A stretch of DNA of 64,000 nt, from the NCBI RefSeq assembly GCF_025147765.1, contig NZ_CP102265.1, positions 389,001 to 453,000 of the forward strand, given 5' to 3'. Numbering within the stretch: position 1 is the first letter of the stretch; every line of letters begins with the position of its first letter. This DNA comes from Blautia obeum ATCC 29174. GTDB lineage: Bacteria > Bacillota > Clostridia > Lachnospirales > Lachnospiraceae. The position numbers and the translations under genes were made by a program. The notes below the pieces were generated by a model. That model saw only the letters and a program-made list of their open reading frames with translations, made no database searches and had not been told where the DNA came from. This document shows positions 26,665 through 36,200 of the stretch, piece after piece.

Positions 26665-26704
26665 CAAATCATATCAGAAAGTTATGGATGAAAGGGTGAA
26701 ATCT

Positions 26705-28672
26705 ATGATGTTACGGAAAAGTATTTTGTCAGTCGTGCTTACCATTGCAATGCTTATGCCGCTTGCGCAGGCTGTTACGGTGAAAGCTGCAGCTGATACA
26801 AAACAGATAGATGTCTTATTTACTCATGACACGCATTCCCACCTGGACAGCTTTTCCACGATCGTAAATGGAGAACAAAAAGAAGTCGGCGGATTTGCAA
26901 AAATAAAGACGCTGATTAATGAAAAAAAGAAAGAAGATCCAGATACACTCATACTGGATGGCGGTGATTTTTCAATGGGAACGCTGATCCAGACGGTATA
27001 TGATACTGAGGCAGCGGAGCTTAGAATGCTTGGATATCTTGGATATGATGTGACTACATTTGGCAATCATGAATTCGACTATCGATCCCAGGGGCTTGCC
27101 AACATGCTTAGGGCAGCCAAAAGCTCCGGAGAGACACTGCCTGAGATCGTAGTGTGCAATGTGGATTGGGACAGCATGGAAAAGGCTGGGCTAAACGACG
27201 GCCAGAAACAGATACAGTCAGCGTTTGAAACATATGGTGTGAAGGACTATGTAATGGTACAGAAAGGTGACGTAAAGATCGCCGTTGTCGGTGTCTTCGG
27301 AAAAGATGCCCTGGAATGCGCACCAACCTGTGAATTATCCTTCAAGGATCCTGTTGAGGCCGTTAAGAAAACAGTAGAAGAAATCAAGAAAAACGAAGAA
27401 GCAGACATGATCGCCTGTGTTTCTCATGGTGGAACCTGGGAAGATGAAAGCAAGTCGGAGGACGAACTCCTTGCCAAGGCGGTTCCGGATCTTGATCTGA
27501 TCATCAGTGGACATACACATTCAGAGCTGCAGGAGGCAATCCAGCACGGAAATACCTATATTGTATCCTGTGGTGAATACGGAAGAAATCTTGGCTCTCT
27601 TTCGATGACGCAGAATTCTGACGGACGCTGGGATCTGAGCTCTTATGAGCTGATTCCTGTATCCGAGGATGTAAAAGCCGACAAGGCAACACAGGAGCGC
27701 ATCGACGCATTGATGGACACGGTGGATACGAATTACCTTGCAGACTTTGGTTATACAAGAAAAGAAGTTCTTGCGCAGAACGATGTGGAATTTAACAGCC
27801 TGGAGGAAATGGGCACAGAGCATAAAGAACTGAATCTTGGGGATATCATGGCAGATGCCTACGTATATGCTGTGGAAAATTCAGAGTATTATGATGGAGA
27901 CCCGGTAGATGTAGCGGTTGTACCGAGTGGGACTGTACGTGACACGTATACAAAGGGTGATATTACCGTAGAAGATGTATACAATTCATTTTCACTTGGA
28001 ATTGGCAAAGACGGAGTAGCCGGATATCCTCTGATCAACGCATACCTGACAGGAAAAGAACTGAAGCTGGTGGCTGAAGTGGACGCCTCTATTTCTGATT
28101 TTATGACGACTGCAAGATTATACTGCAGTGGCCTGAATTTTACATACAACCCGCATCGAATGATCCTGAATAAAGTGACAGACTGCTATCTGACCAGAGC
28201 AGATGGAGAAAGGACAGAGATTGAGGATGATAAGCTGTATCATGTTGTAACAGATCTGTACACCGGACAGATGTTAGGTTCTGTAATGAAAATGTCTTAC
28301 GGACTTCTGTCTCTTGAGCCAAAGGATAAAGACGGAAATCCAATTGAAAATCTGGAAGATCATGCAGTCATGGAAGGCGATAAGGAGCTGAAAGCCTGGG
28401 ATGCGATCGCAAGATATATGCAGTCTTTTGATGATGCAGATGGAGATGGCATTGCAAATGTATCTGAATACTATGCGACAACCCATGATCGTAAGGTTGT
28501 GGATGACAGCAAAAATATACTTGATCTGGTGAAAAAACCGAATAAATTTACCGCAATCATAGTATGTATCGGCCTGATCATTATTATAATAATTGTTCTT
28601 GTGGTATCCCTGATTCGAAAGATCGTCCGCAAGTCCAGAAAGAAGAAAAATATACATAACACAAATAGGTGA
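26705..28672 (+). CDS. Surface-anchored 5'-nucleotidase/2',3'-cyclic phosphodiesterase family protein
   Basis: A 655-residue secreted metallophosphatase. The N-terminal signal peptide runs to about residue 27. The catalytic domain carries FTHDTHSHLD (Asp42, His44), DGGDFS, GNHEFDY, VSHGG and SGHTHSE, the five metal-binding blocks of the UshA/CpdB/YfkN group. The 5'-nucleotidase C-terminal substrate domain follows (GDIMADAYVYA...). The protein ends in a membrane segment (IIVCIGLIIIIIIVLVVSLI) and a Lys/Arg-rich tail, so it stays on the cell surface. Likely role: dephosphorylating external nucleotides for salvage. ATG 26705 follows AAAGGGTG; in-frame starts at 26636 and 26684 lie in or near the promoter. 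Confidence 0.9.
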   Translation: MMLRKSILSVVLTIAMLMPLAQAVTVKAAADTKQIDVLFTHDTHSHLDSFSTIVNGEQKEVGGFAKIKTLINEKKKEDPDTLILDGGDFSMGTLIQTVYDTEAAELRMLGYLGYDVTTFGNHEFDYRSQGLANMLRAAKSSGETLPEIVVCNVDWDSMEKAGLNDGQKQIQSAFETYGVKDYVMVQKGDVKIAVVGVFGKDALECAPTCELSFKDPVEAVKKTVEEIKKNEEADMIACVSHGGTWEDESKSEDELLAKAVPDLDLIISGHTHSELQEAIQHGNTYIVSCGEYGRNLGSLSMTQNSDGRWDLSSYELIPVSEDVKADKATQERIDALMDTVDTNYLADFGYTRKEVLAQNDVEFNSLEEMGTEHKELNLGDIMADAYVYAVENSEYYDGDPVDVAVVPSGTVRDTYTKGDITVEDVYNSFSLGIGKDGVAGYPLINAYLTGKELKLVAEVDASISDFMTTARLYCSGLNFTYNPHRMILNKVTDCYLTRADGERTEIEDDKLYHVVTDLYTGQMLGSVMKMSYGLLSLEPKDKDGNPIENLEDHAVMEGDKELKAWDAIARYMQSFDDADGDGIANVSEYYATTHDRKVVDDSKNILDLVKKPNKFTAIIVCIGLIIIIIIVLVVSLIRKIVRKSRKKKNIHNTNR

Positions 28673-28787
28673 AATGTATACTTTGTATAAAAAGTATATT
28701 TTTATGAAAATTACTCGCAATAATTTGTGCAACATGTTATGGTAAACACATGTTAAACAAGTAATTGGAAAGTGAAGCTGTGAGAGG

Positions 28788-28842
28788 AGAGCGAATTCAT
28801 ATCAGTCGAAAGGCTGTTATAGAATGCGCTCTTTTTTATTTT
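28788..28842 (+). terminator. Intrinsic terminator with interrupted long stem
   Basis: AGAGCG (28788-28793) pairs with CGCTCT (28827-28832). The stem continues through ATTC/GAAT and CAG/CTG around the loop TCGAAAGG, and is followed by TTTTTTATTTTT. It lies about 115 bases after the nucleotidase gene and immediately before a LysR fragment. It may be the nucleotidase terminator or a leader attenuator left from a lost gene. The stretch 28673-28787 shows no gene. Confidence 0.75.
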
Positions 28843-29047
28843 TGAAGTTATTACAGGGCTTGTAGAGAATGGAGTCGGAATTTCTGTTTTGCCATATATG
28901 GATATTATACGCCATCATAATATAGTAGCAATTCCGGTACAGACATCTATCTGGAAATCAAAGTTCTATATAGCAAGGAGAAAGTATGGAATTCGTTCAG
29001 ATCAGGAAGAGGCATTTTTTCAGTATTGGAGAAAAAACAGGCTATGA
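28841..29047 (+). pseudogene. LysR-type regulator remnant (C-terminus only)
   Basis: The frame reads EVITGLVENGVGISVLPYMD...VAIPVQTSIWKSKFYIARRKYG and ends at TGA 29045-29047. This is the last 65 or so residues of a LysR substrate-binding domain, including the typical 'V..G.GI..LP' turn. The DNA-binding part is missing, there is no start or ribosome site, and a terminator directly abuts the fragment. It is a deletion relic. Confidence 0.75.
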
Positions 29048-29097
29048 AGAAAGTATTTGGGAATGGCTCAGTCATCCGATCCAGTGCCTGCAGCCAG

Positions 29098-29130
29098 AAG
29101 GGACTGTACATAATACATGCACAGTCCCTT
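29098..29130 (-). terminator. Hairpin after the alpha-glucosidase gene
   Basis: AAGGGACTGT (29098-29107) and ACAGTCCCTT (29121-29130) form a perfect 10-base-pair stem just beyond the stop of the minus-strand alpha-glucosidase gene. No good U-tract follows on either strand, so strength is uncertain. Confidence 0.55.
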
Positions 29131-29142
29131 AGTGAAATTGGT

Positions 29143-30816
29143 TTATTTCTCGCATTCCAGCACAATTACTTCACAGCTGTCGAGCTTCAGCATTCCTTCC
29201 GGGCAATCGGTGCGGTTCTGATTGGACAGAAGCACTTTTTTTACCGGATATTCAAGTTTGGTGGAAACGGCTTCGCGATCGAAGTTGGCGGCGACGAGAA
29301 CGCGTTGTGATTTCGTCTCACGATAATATGCCATAACTGTTTCGCTATCCTGATATGCAGGAACTGTTTTGCCGTAAGTAAAGACTTCTTTGTATTCTGG
29401 AGCCTTGCGGATGGTAGTCAGTTTACGGTAGTAATTTAATACGGAATCCGGATCCTTTTCCTGAGCTGCGACGTTGATTTCTTTATAATCAGAGTGAACC
29501 TTGAGCCATGGTGTGCCTGTAGTAAATCCGGCATTCGCCTGAGCATTCCACTGTACAGGGGTTCTTGCGTTATCACGGCTCATTTTGCCGCATACTTCCA
29601 GAGCTTCTGCATCACTTAAACCTGCTTCTCTTGCAAGATTATACTGATCGATCGTACTGATATCATTGTAATCATGAATGTTGCTCCAGATTTCATTCTG
29701 CATTCCGATTTCCTGTCCCTGATAAATGAACGGAATTCCACGAAGCAGGATGTTTACGGTACCGAGCATTTTGGCACCGACAGGCGTTTGGGCATACTCC
29801 GGAAGAAAACGGGATACACCGCGAGGTTCATCATGATTTTCGATGATATTTGCTTCCAGTCCATATTTTTGGACATTGATCTGAGAACTCAGAATTGTGT
29901 CGCGCCATGTTTTGAAATCTACATGAGGTGCATCGTACCAGCCATGAGCACCATCGCTGAGGGAATGCGCACAGAAATCAAAGATTGTGGAGAAATGTCC
30001 GTTATCTCCAATAAATTGACCAAGTTCATCAGCTTTCATATTGAATACTTCACCAACGGTGAAAGCATCATATTTCTGAAAAGTGTTTTTCTTCAGATCT
30101 TCAAGGAATTCTCCTACACCGTCAACGTTTTCGACCATTTTCCAGCAGGCGGCCATGCCATCCGGTCCGTCCGGTTCATAGTCAGGAAAAGCAAGGTCTT
30201 TTTTGATGTTGATGATCGCATCGATACGGAAACCGGCAAGGCCTTTTTCAAGCCACCAGTTGATCATATTGTAAAGCTCCTGACGAAGCTTTGGGTTCTC
30301 CCAGTTCAGATCAGGCTGTTCTTTGGCGAACATATGGAAATAGTATTTGTCTGTTCCCGGAACCGGTTCCCAGCAGCTGCCGCCGAAGTAAGAACGATAG
30401 TTGCTTGGCGGGTTACCGTTTTTTCCTTTCCGGAAATAAAAATAATCTGCATATTCACCATCTGGATCAGCCAGAGCTTTTTGGAACCATTCATGTTTGT
30501 CAGAGCAGTGGTTGATGACCAGATCCATGATGATATGCATATTACGTTTTTTTGCTTCTGCAAGCAATTCATCAAACTCTTCCATAGTTCCGAATTCTTC
30601 TGCAATTGCATAGTAATCTGAAATATCATATCCCTGATCGACAAAAGGCGATTTGTAGATTGGAGAAAGCCAGATGATATCAATGCCCAGTGCTTTTATG
30701 TAATCCAGTTTGGAAATGATTCCTCTCAGATCTCCGATGCCGTCCCCGTTACTGTCCAGAAAACTCTTTGGATAGATCTGATATGCGATTTTGTCATGCC
30801 ACCATTTTTCTGTCAT
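29143..30816 (-). CDS. malL: GH13 alpha-glucosidase (oligo-1,6-glucosidase type)
   Basis: A 557-residue cytosolic GH13 subfamily 31 enzyme that releases glucose from the non-reducing end of short alpha-glucosides. The catalytic triad is visible as Asp199 (GFRIDA), Glu256 (VGEVFN) and Asp329 (ENHDEPR). The calcium-type loop DSNGDGIGDL lies at residues 21-30. The residue after the nucleophile is Ala rather than the Val of classic oligo-1,6-glucosidases, so preference for alpha-1,4 or alpha-1,6 bonds is open. The ATG at 30816 follows AAAGAGG on the minus strand. It stands alone, with no sugar transporter beside it. The 88 bases upstream contain an ATTATA (TATAAT on the minus strand) at 30841 without a clear -35. 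Confidence 0.92.
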   Translation of the reverse strand: MTEKWWHDKIAYQIYPKSFLDSNGDGIGDLRGIISKLDYIKALGIDIIWLSPIYKSPFVDQGYDISDYYAIAEEFGTMEEFDELLAEAKKRNMHIIMDLVINHCSDKHEWFQKALADPDGEYADYFYFRKGKNGNPPSNYRSYFGGSCWEPVPGTDKYYFHMFAKEQPDLNWENPKLRQELYNMINWWLEKGLAGFRIDAIINIKKDLAFPDYEPDGPDGMAACWKMVENVDGVGEFLEDLKKNTFQKYDAFTVGEVFNMKADELGQFIGDNGHFSTIFDFCAHSLSDGAHGWYDAPHVDFKTWRDTILSSQINVQKYGLEANIIENHDEPRGVSRFLPEYAQTPVGAKMLGTVNILLRGIPFIYQGQEIGMQNEIWSNIHDYNDISTIDQYNLAREAGLSDAEALEVCGKMSRDNARTPVQWNAQANAGFTTGTPWLKVHSDYKEINVAAQEKDPDSVLNYYRKLTTIRKAPEYKEVFTYGKTVPAYQDSETVMAYYRETKSQRVLVAANFDREAVSTKLEYPVKKVLLSNQNRTDCPEGMLKLDSCEVIVLECEK

Positions 30817-30904
30817 TATTTGTACCTCTTTTATTCATGCATTATATGTTTAGTATAGATGATATTGTGCCTGCATTCTTGCGATATGTCATCATTATAT
30901 AATA

Positions 30905-32198
30905 CTATCCTGCTTTTGGAAAAGAAAATATCCATCTCTGCCGTTCTGTTTTGCACATGTAAATGACAAACTCATCTCCACCGATTCTTCCAATGATATC
31001 ATTTTCTCTGAAATAATTTCGGAGTGTCTGTCCAAGTGTGCTGAGGACAATATCGCCGACAGCATGCCCATAATGATCATTTACTTCTTTGAATTTATCA
31101 ACATCCAGAATAATAAAAGTACCTTTTTCATGAGGCCTCTGCTCCAGGATTTCGTTGATGAGTGCCTCTGTCGTGCGTTTGTTGAGAACACCTGTCAGAC
31201 CGTCTGTCTGTGCATCGCGACGCAGCTCTTCATTGCGGATACGATTGTTGTGGATAATGTAGAAAACAAGTAACAGCACCAGAATGAAGAATACGGACAT
31301 AAAAATGCCTTCATAACTTTTAATGAAAGAATAGGAGCTTTGGGCATCGGATACAGGAATAACATAGCAGATCATCCAGTCATTCATGCCAAGCCGGGTA
31401 TAAGCGATATACTGGTCAGATTTTTTGTTGGAGTCTGTTCGGATCTTAATCAGTCCATCGTTGCCGGCTGAAAAATCTTTTTTGACATTTACAAGAGAAT
31501 TTTTGGACAGAAGTGTTCTGTCTTTATAAAAATCAAAAAAATTGTCACCATATGTGATTTTATGATATGAAGGTTCACCATCGTAGGCGATGATCTCTCC
31601 TTCTTTTGTGACAATCAGACTGTATCCGGCATCATCAAAAATATCATTAAAAAGCATCTGACTAAGGGCGGTCACATTATAAGAGCCACCAAGTGCGCCA
31701 ATGATTCTGCCATTACAGCGTACAGGAACACACAGGATCACACAGGATCACACGTGTCTCCTGATCAATACTGCTGTCCAGTGGATCACTGAGAGTTGCC
31801 TGGCCTTTCATGGCTTCCAGAAAATATTTTCTCTGGGATACATTCTTTATGGCACCGTTGTCATAGTATGCTGTACCGTCTGCTTCGATCAGGGCAGTTC
31901 TTTCGAAATCCGTGTTTGCTGCCAGGGATACCAGAAGCTCCATATTTTCATCGGAAAGAATATCAGAGGAATCTCCCATTTTGTCAGCGATACTGTTCAG
32001 AAATCCGTAATGAATATTGAGAATGGATAACGCATGATTACTTTGTTTTGCTACATTATTGGTCATGGTTTTCTGAGAATTGGTATCGATTGACTTCTGG
32101 ACATATAACAGAAAAACACCCAGACTGATGACTACGGCACAGATAAAAATAATAATAGCAGCAACATAATGCGTAGAAATATTTTTTTTCTTTTTCAT
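30905..32198 (-). pseudogene. Membrane sensor diguanylate cyclase, frameshifted
   Basis: The gene would encode an extracellular sensor (Cache-like) between two membrane segments plus a cytosolic GGDEF domain with an intact RIGGDEF signature. The first part starts at ATG 32198 (AGGAG upstream). It runs through MKKKKNIS..., a membrane helix and the sensor to ETRVILCDP, then leaves frame. The second part resumes at VILCVPVRCNGRIIGALGG and carries the second membrane helix and GGDEF. The break is a 10-base tandem duplication at 31731-31750; removing one copy restores the frame. The protein also ends about 15 residues after GGDEF, so the C-terminal part of the cyclase domain is missing. It is most likely inactive for c-di-GMP synthesis. 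Confidence 0.85.
31731..31750. repeat. 10-base tandem duplication causing a frameshift
   Basis: CACAGGATCA occurs twice in a row (31731-31740, 31741-31750). On the minus strand the repeat shifts the reading frame of the GGDEF gene by one. With a single unit the protein would read ETRVILCVPVRC across the junction. Confidence 0.9.
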
Positions 32199-32315
32199 AT
32201 TCTGTTTCTCCTGTAGATAGATACAGTTTGAGTATATAGAGAATATATATAGTATAAAATATTTTATGCGAGAATGCAAAAACGTTTTTGCTTTTTTTCG
32301 CCAATTAAAAAGCTC

Positions 32316-32344
32316 TTGACTATAGCGGATAAGAGTTGTAAAAT
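32316..32344 (+). promoter_or_regulatory. Promoter of the T-box/TRAP operon
   Basis: TTGACT (32316-32321) and TAAAAT (32339-32344) are separated by 17 bases. Transcription would begin near 32351, at the 5' end of the T-box leader. Confidence 0.8.
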
Positions 32345-32350
32345 AAAAAA

Positions 32351-32648
32351 AGCTTTTAACGAGGTAAAGCATAAGAGCAAATTCTATGAAGGGAATCAGT
32401 AAAAGCAGAGAAAATAGCTGTTTACAGAGAGCCGCAGGTGGTGTGATGCGGTAACGGCATTGTTTTGAATATCATCCCTGAGAAGGAAGACCGAACGTTA
32501 CGTTTGAGATTTATCAGTAGGTTTTCACGGAGGCTCCCCGTTACAGGAGACGCGTATGCCGGTACGTTGCAGAATCGTACTTGTTTCAATGACGAAACAG
32601 GGTGGTTGCGGAATTATATATCCGTCCCTGATGGGGCGGATTTTTTTT
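32351..32648 (+). ncRNA. T-box leader (tRNA-sensing attenuator)
   Basis: The leader has the hallmarks of a T-box. Stem I carries CAGAGAGCC near 32424, the distal GGTGGTGTGA segment and the specifier region ending in GAATATCATCCCTGAG (32467-32482). The T-box sequence AGGGTGGTTGCGGA lies at 32599-32612, and a terminator follows (stem 32620-32628 with 32633-32641, then eight T). The UGGU bulge fits a tRNA whose discriminator base is A. The specifier is AUC (Ile) if the codon directly precedes AUCC, or UAU (Tyr) if read one base earlier. Uncharged tRNA would open transcription of the TRAP genes. With the promoter it fills the gap between 32199 and 32704. Confidence 0.85.
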
Positions 32649-32704
32649 ATGCAGAATTTTCTGAAACCGGAACATCATCATATTTTACAAGGGAGGAAGA
32701 GAGG

Positions 32705-33205
32705 ATGAAAGTCTACAAGAAACTCATGAATGCACTTGCAGCAGTAGAAAAAGTTGTACTGGTAGTTACAACATTGCTGATTCTCGTGCTCACTGTGGGA
32801 AACGTGTTTTCCCGTAAAGTGATCCACCGCTCATGGTCCTTCACAGAAGAACTTGTTGTAGCGGTCTTTGTACTTATTACACTTCTGGCAGCAGCATTGT
32901 CCTGCAGAGAGGGTGGCCTGGTCAGCCTGACACTGGTTACAGACCGTCTTCCAAAAAAACTGAAAAAACCATCTGTGATCCTGATCACAGTACTGAGTAT
33001 TATTTTTTCAGTGATTCTTTTTAAGTATGGTATGGACAAGGTTATCACCCAGCTTGAAAACGGAAAAAGAACCTTTGTACTGAACTGGCCGGAATGGATC
33101 TTCTGGTCCTTTGTACCGATCGGAGCAGGCTGTATGATTCTTCATCTTATTGAGTACTGTCTGGATGTCTGTTTTGGAAATAAAAACGATAAGGAGGGCA
33201 AATAA
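32705..33205 (+). CDS. dctQ: TRAP transporter small permease (DctQ)
   Basis: A 166-residue membrane protein with four predicted helices, the size and layout of TRAP small permeases (DctQ/SiaQ). These support the large permease and the binding protein in sodium-driven uptake of organic acids. The conserved SFTEELVVAVFVLITLLAAALSCREGG stretch and the FVLNWPEWIFW segment before the last helix are typical. ATG 32705 follows GAGAGG; the same frame is open upstream only because it runs through the T-box leader. The stop touches the next start (TAA, ATG), so the genes are coupled. Confidence 0.92.
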   Translation: MKVYKKLMNALAAVEKVVLVVTTLLILVLTVGNVFSRKVIHRSWSFTEELVVAVFVLITLLAAALSCREGGLVSLTLVTDRLPKKLKKPSVILITVLSIIFSVILFKYGMDKVITQLENGKRTFVLNWPEWIFWSFVPIGAGCMILHLIEYCLDVCFGNKNDKEGK

Positions 33206-36200
33206 ATGATCAGTGCTGTTTTATTTATTTCATTTTTTGTTTTTCTGATCCTGGGTGTGCCGATCGCACTCTGCCTGGGTCTGTCCTCTGTATGTGCGAT
33301 CCTTTATTCGGGAACCTCACTTACCATCGTTGCAACAAATATGTATTCAGGAATCAGTAAATTCCTTCTTCTTGCGATTCCGTTCTTTGTACTGTCCGGA
33401 AATATCATGGCAAAAGCCGGAATTTCACGCAGACTGATCGATTTTGTAGATACCTGTGTCGGACACAAAAAAGGTGGCATCGCGATCGTATGTGTTATTG
33501 TTTCCTGTTTCTTCGGAGCAATCTCCGGTTCCGGTCCGGCTACAGTAGCAGCTCTTGGTGCTGTTCTGATCCCGGCAATGGTTGAGCAGGGTGGTTTCTC
33601 TGCACCGTTTTCAACAGCTTTGATGGCAACGTCGAGTTCGGTGGCTATCGTTATACCGCCAAGTATCGCTTTCGTTGTATATGCGTCCATTACAGGTGTG
33701 TCTATCGCAGATATGTTTATGGCAGGTATCGTACCTGGAATCCTTATGGGTGTGGCACTTGTAATTGTAGTAATTCTTGAAGCAAATAAACATGATATCA
33801 AACCGTCCCGTAAAAAAGCATCTGCAAAGGAGAGATGGGCCACTTTTAAAGATGCATTTTGGGGATTCCTGATGCCGGTCATCATCCTTGGCGGAATCTA
33901 CGGTGGTATCTTTACACCAACAGAAGCTGCGGCAGTATCTGTTGTATATGGACTTTTTGTAGGTATGGTGATCTACCGTGAGGTATCCTTCAGAGATCTG
34001 TTTGATATCCTGGTAGATTCCGCAAAGACTACCGGTGGAATCATGCTGATCGTTGCAAGTGCATCTCTGTTTTCATTTGTATGTACCAAGTTTGGTATTG
34101 CAGAGGCTGCATCCGGACTGCTTGCATCCATCGCGCACAATCAGTTTGTATTCCTTCTGATCGTAAATATTATCTTCCTGATCGCAGGATGTTTTATTGA
34201 CGCAAACTCTGCAATGTACATCTTTATCCCAATCATGCTTCCGGTATGTAAAGCATTGGGATACGACGTTGTTGCATTTGGTGTTATGGCAACTGTAAAC
34301 CTTGCGATCGGACAGGTTACCCCTCCGGTAGGTGTAAACCTTTTTGTTGCGATCAGTATCAAGATCAAAAAAGGTCTGGAGGTTACTCTTCAGCAGATCT
34401 CAAAGGCAGTTATGCCAATGATCGCTGCCAGCGTTGTAGTACTTCTGGTTGTAACCTATGTACCGGCAGTTTCAACAGCACTTCCGAAGGCTCTTGCAAA
34501 AGATGGTTCTTATACGGGAGAACAGTCTTCATCTGATACAGGAAGTACTTCTTCCAAAGATGCGGGAGATGGAAGTGATTCCTTTAATACAATTGAAGAT
34601 TACAGCGACCTTGACTGGCCGGAAATGACCTGGAACTTTGCATGCTCCACAACGGAGACAAGTACCTGGGCAGATGGTGGACGTAAGTTCGGCGAACTGA
34701 TGGAAAAAGCAACCGGAGGCAAGGTTAAAGTTAATGTTTATGCAACTGACCAGCTGACAAACGGAAATCAGTCTGAAGGAATCCAGGCACTGATGAATGG
34801 AGACCCGGTACAGATTTCCATGCATTCCAACCTGATCTATTCCGCATTTGATCCGAGATTCAATGTAGTATCTCTTCCATTTATTTATGATTCTTATGAT
34901 GACGCAGATGCAAAATTTGACGGAGCAGCCGGTGAAAAACTGAAAGAATTGCTTTCCGAATATGGTCTGCACTGCATGGGTATCGCAGAGAATGGTTTCC
35001 GTGAGATCACCAACAGCAAACGCGAGATCAAGACTCTGGATGATATGAAGAATCTTAAGATCCGTGTGGCAGGTTCCAATCTTCTTATGGAATGCTATAA
35101 GAGATGGGGCGCAGATGCAACAAACCTGAACTGGACAGAGACCTACACGGCTCTGCAGCAGAATACAGTAGAAGGACAGGAGAACCCGCTGCCGGCAATC
35201 GATGCGGCAAGTGTGCAGGAGGTTCAGCCATACTGCTCTATGTGGGATGCAATCTATGACTGTCTGTTCTTCTGCATCAACCAGGAGATTTATGACAGTC
35301 TGACACCGGAGCAGCAGGCAGTTGTTGACGAGTGTGGTCAGAAAGCTGTTCAATACGAGCGTTATATCAACCGTTCCGGAGATGAAGAGATCATGGAGCG
35401 CTGGCAGTCAAAGAATGGCGTGACGATCACAAATAAAGAAGATATGGATATCGATTCCTTCAAGAAAGCCGTAGATGGTGTTGATGAGTGGTTTGTTAAG
35501 GAACTTGAGAAAGAAGGATACGATGACGCACAGGAACTGGTAGATCTCTTCACACAGGAATCTACGGATACAGTTGCGGATTACAGTGATCTCAACTGGC
35601 CGGAAGCAACCTGGAACTTTGCATGCTCCACAACGGAGACAAGTACCTGGGCAGACGGCGGACGTAAGTTTGGCGAGCTGATGGAAAAAGCAACCGGAGG
35701 CAAGATCAAAGTCAACATCTATGCGGCAGACCAGCTGACCAATGGAAATCAGTCTGAAGGAATCCAGGCGCTGATGAACGGAGACCCGGTACAGATTTCC
35801 ATGCATTCCAACCTGATCTACTCAGCGTTTGATCCAAGATTTAATGTTGTATCGTTACCATTTATTTATGATTCCTATGATGATGCAGATGCGAAATTCG
35901 ATGGTGAGGCAGGAGAAAAGCTGAAAGAAATTCTTTCCAGTTACGGACTGCACTGCATGGGTATCGCAGAGAACGGCTTCCGTGAGCTGACCAACAGCAA
36001 GCATGAAGTAAAAACTCTGGATGACATGAAGAACCTCAAGATCCGTGTAGCAGGCTCCAACCTTCTGATGGAATGTTACAAGAGATGGGGCGCAGATGCA
36101 ACGAACATGAACTGGTCTGAAACTTATACGGCTCTGCAGCAGAATACTGTAGAAGGCCAGGAAAACCCACTTCCGGCAATCGATGCGGCAAGTGTGCAGG

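Noticed and set aside
29674..30621. 315-residue plus-strand frame opposite the alpha-glucosidase
   Set aside because: The minus-strand GH13 protein has all catalytic residues; the opposite frame has no recognisable domain.
32465..32704. 80-codon N-terminal extension of dctQ
   Set aside because: The extension runs through the T-box leader and its terminator; the ATG at 32705 has a good ribosome site and gives a normal DctQ.
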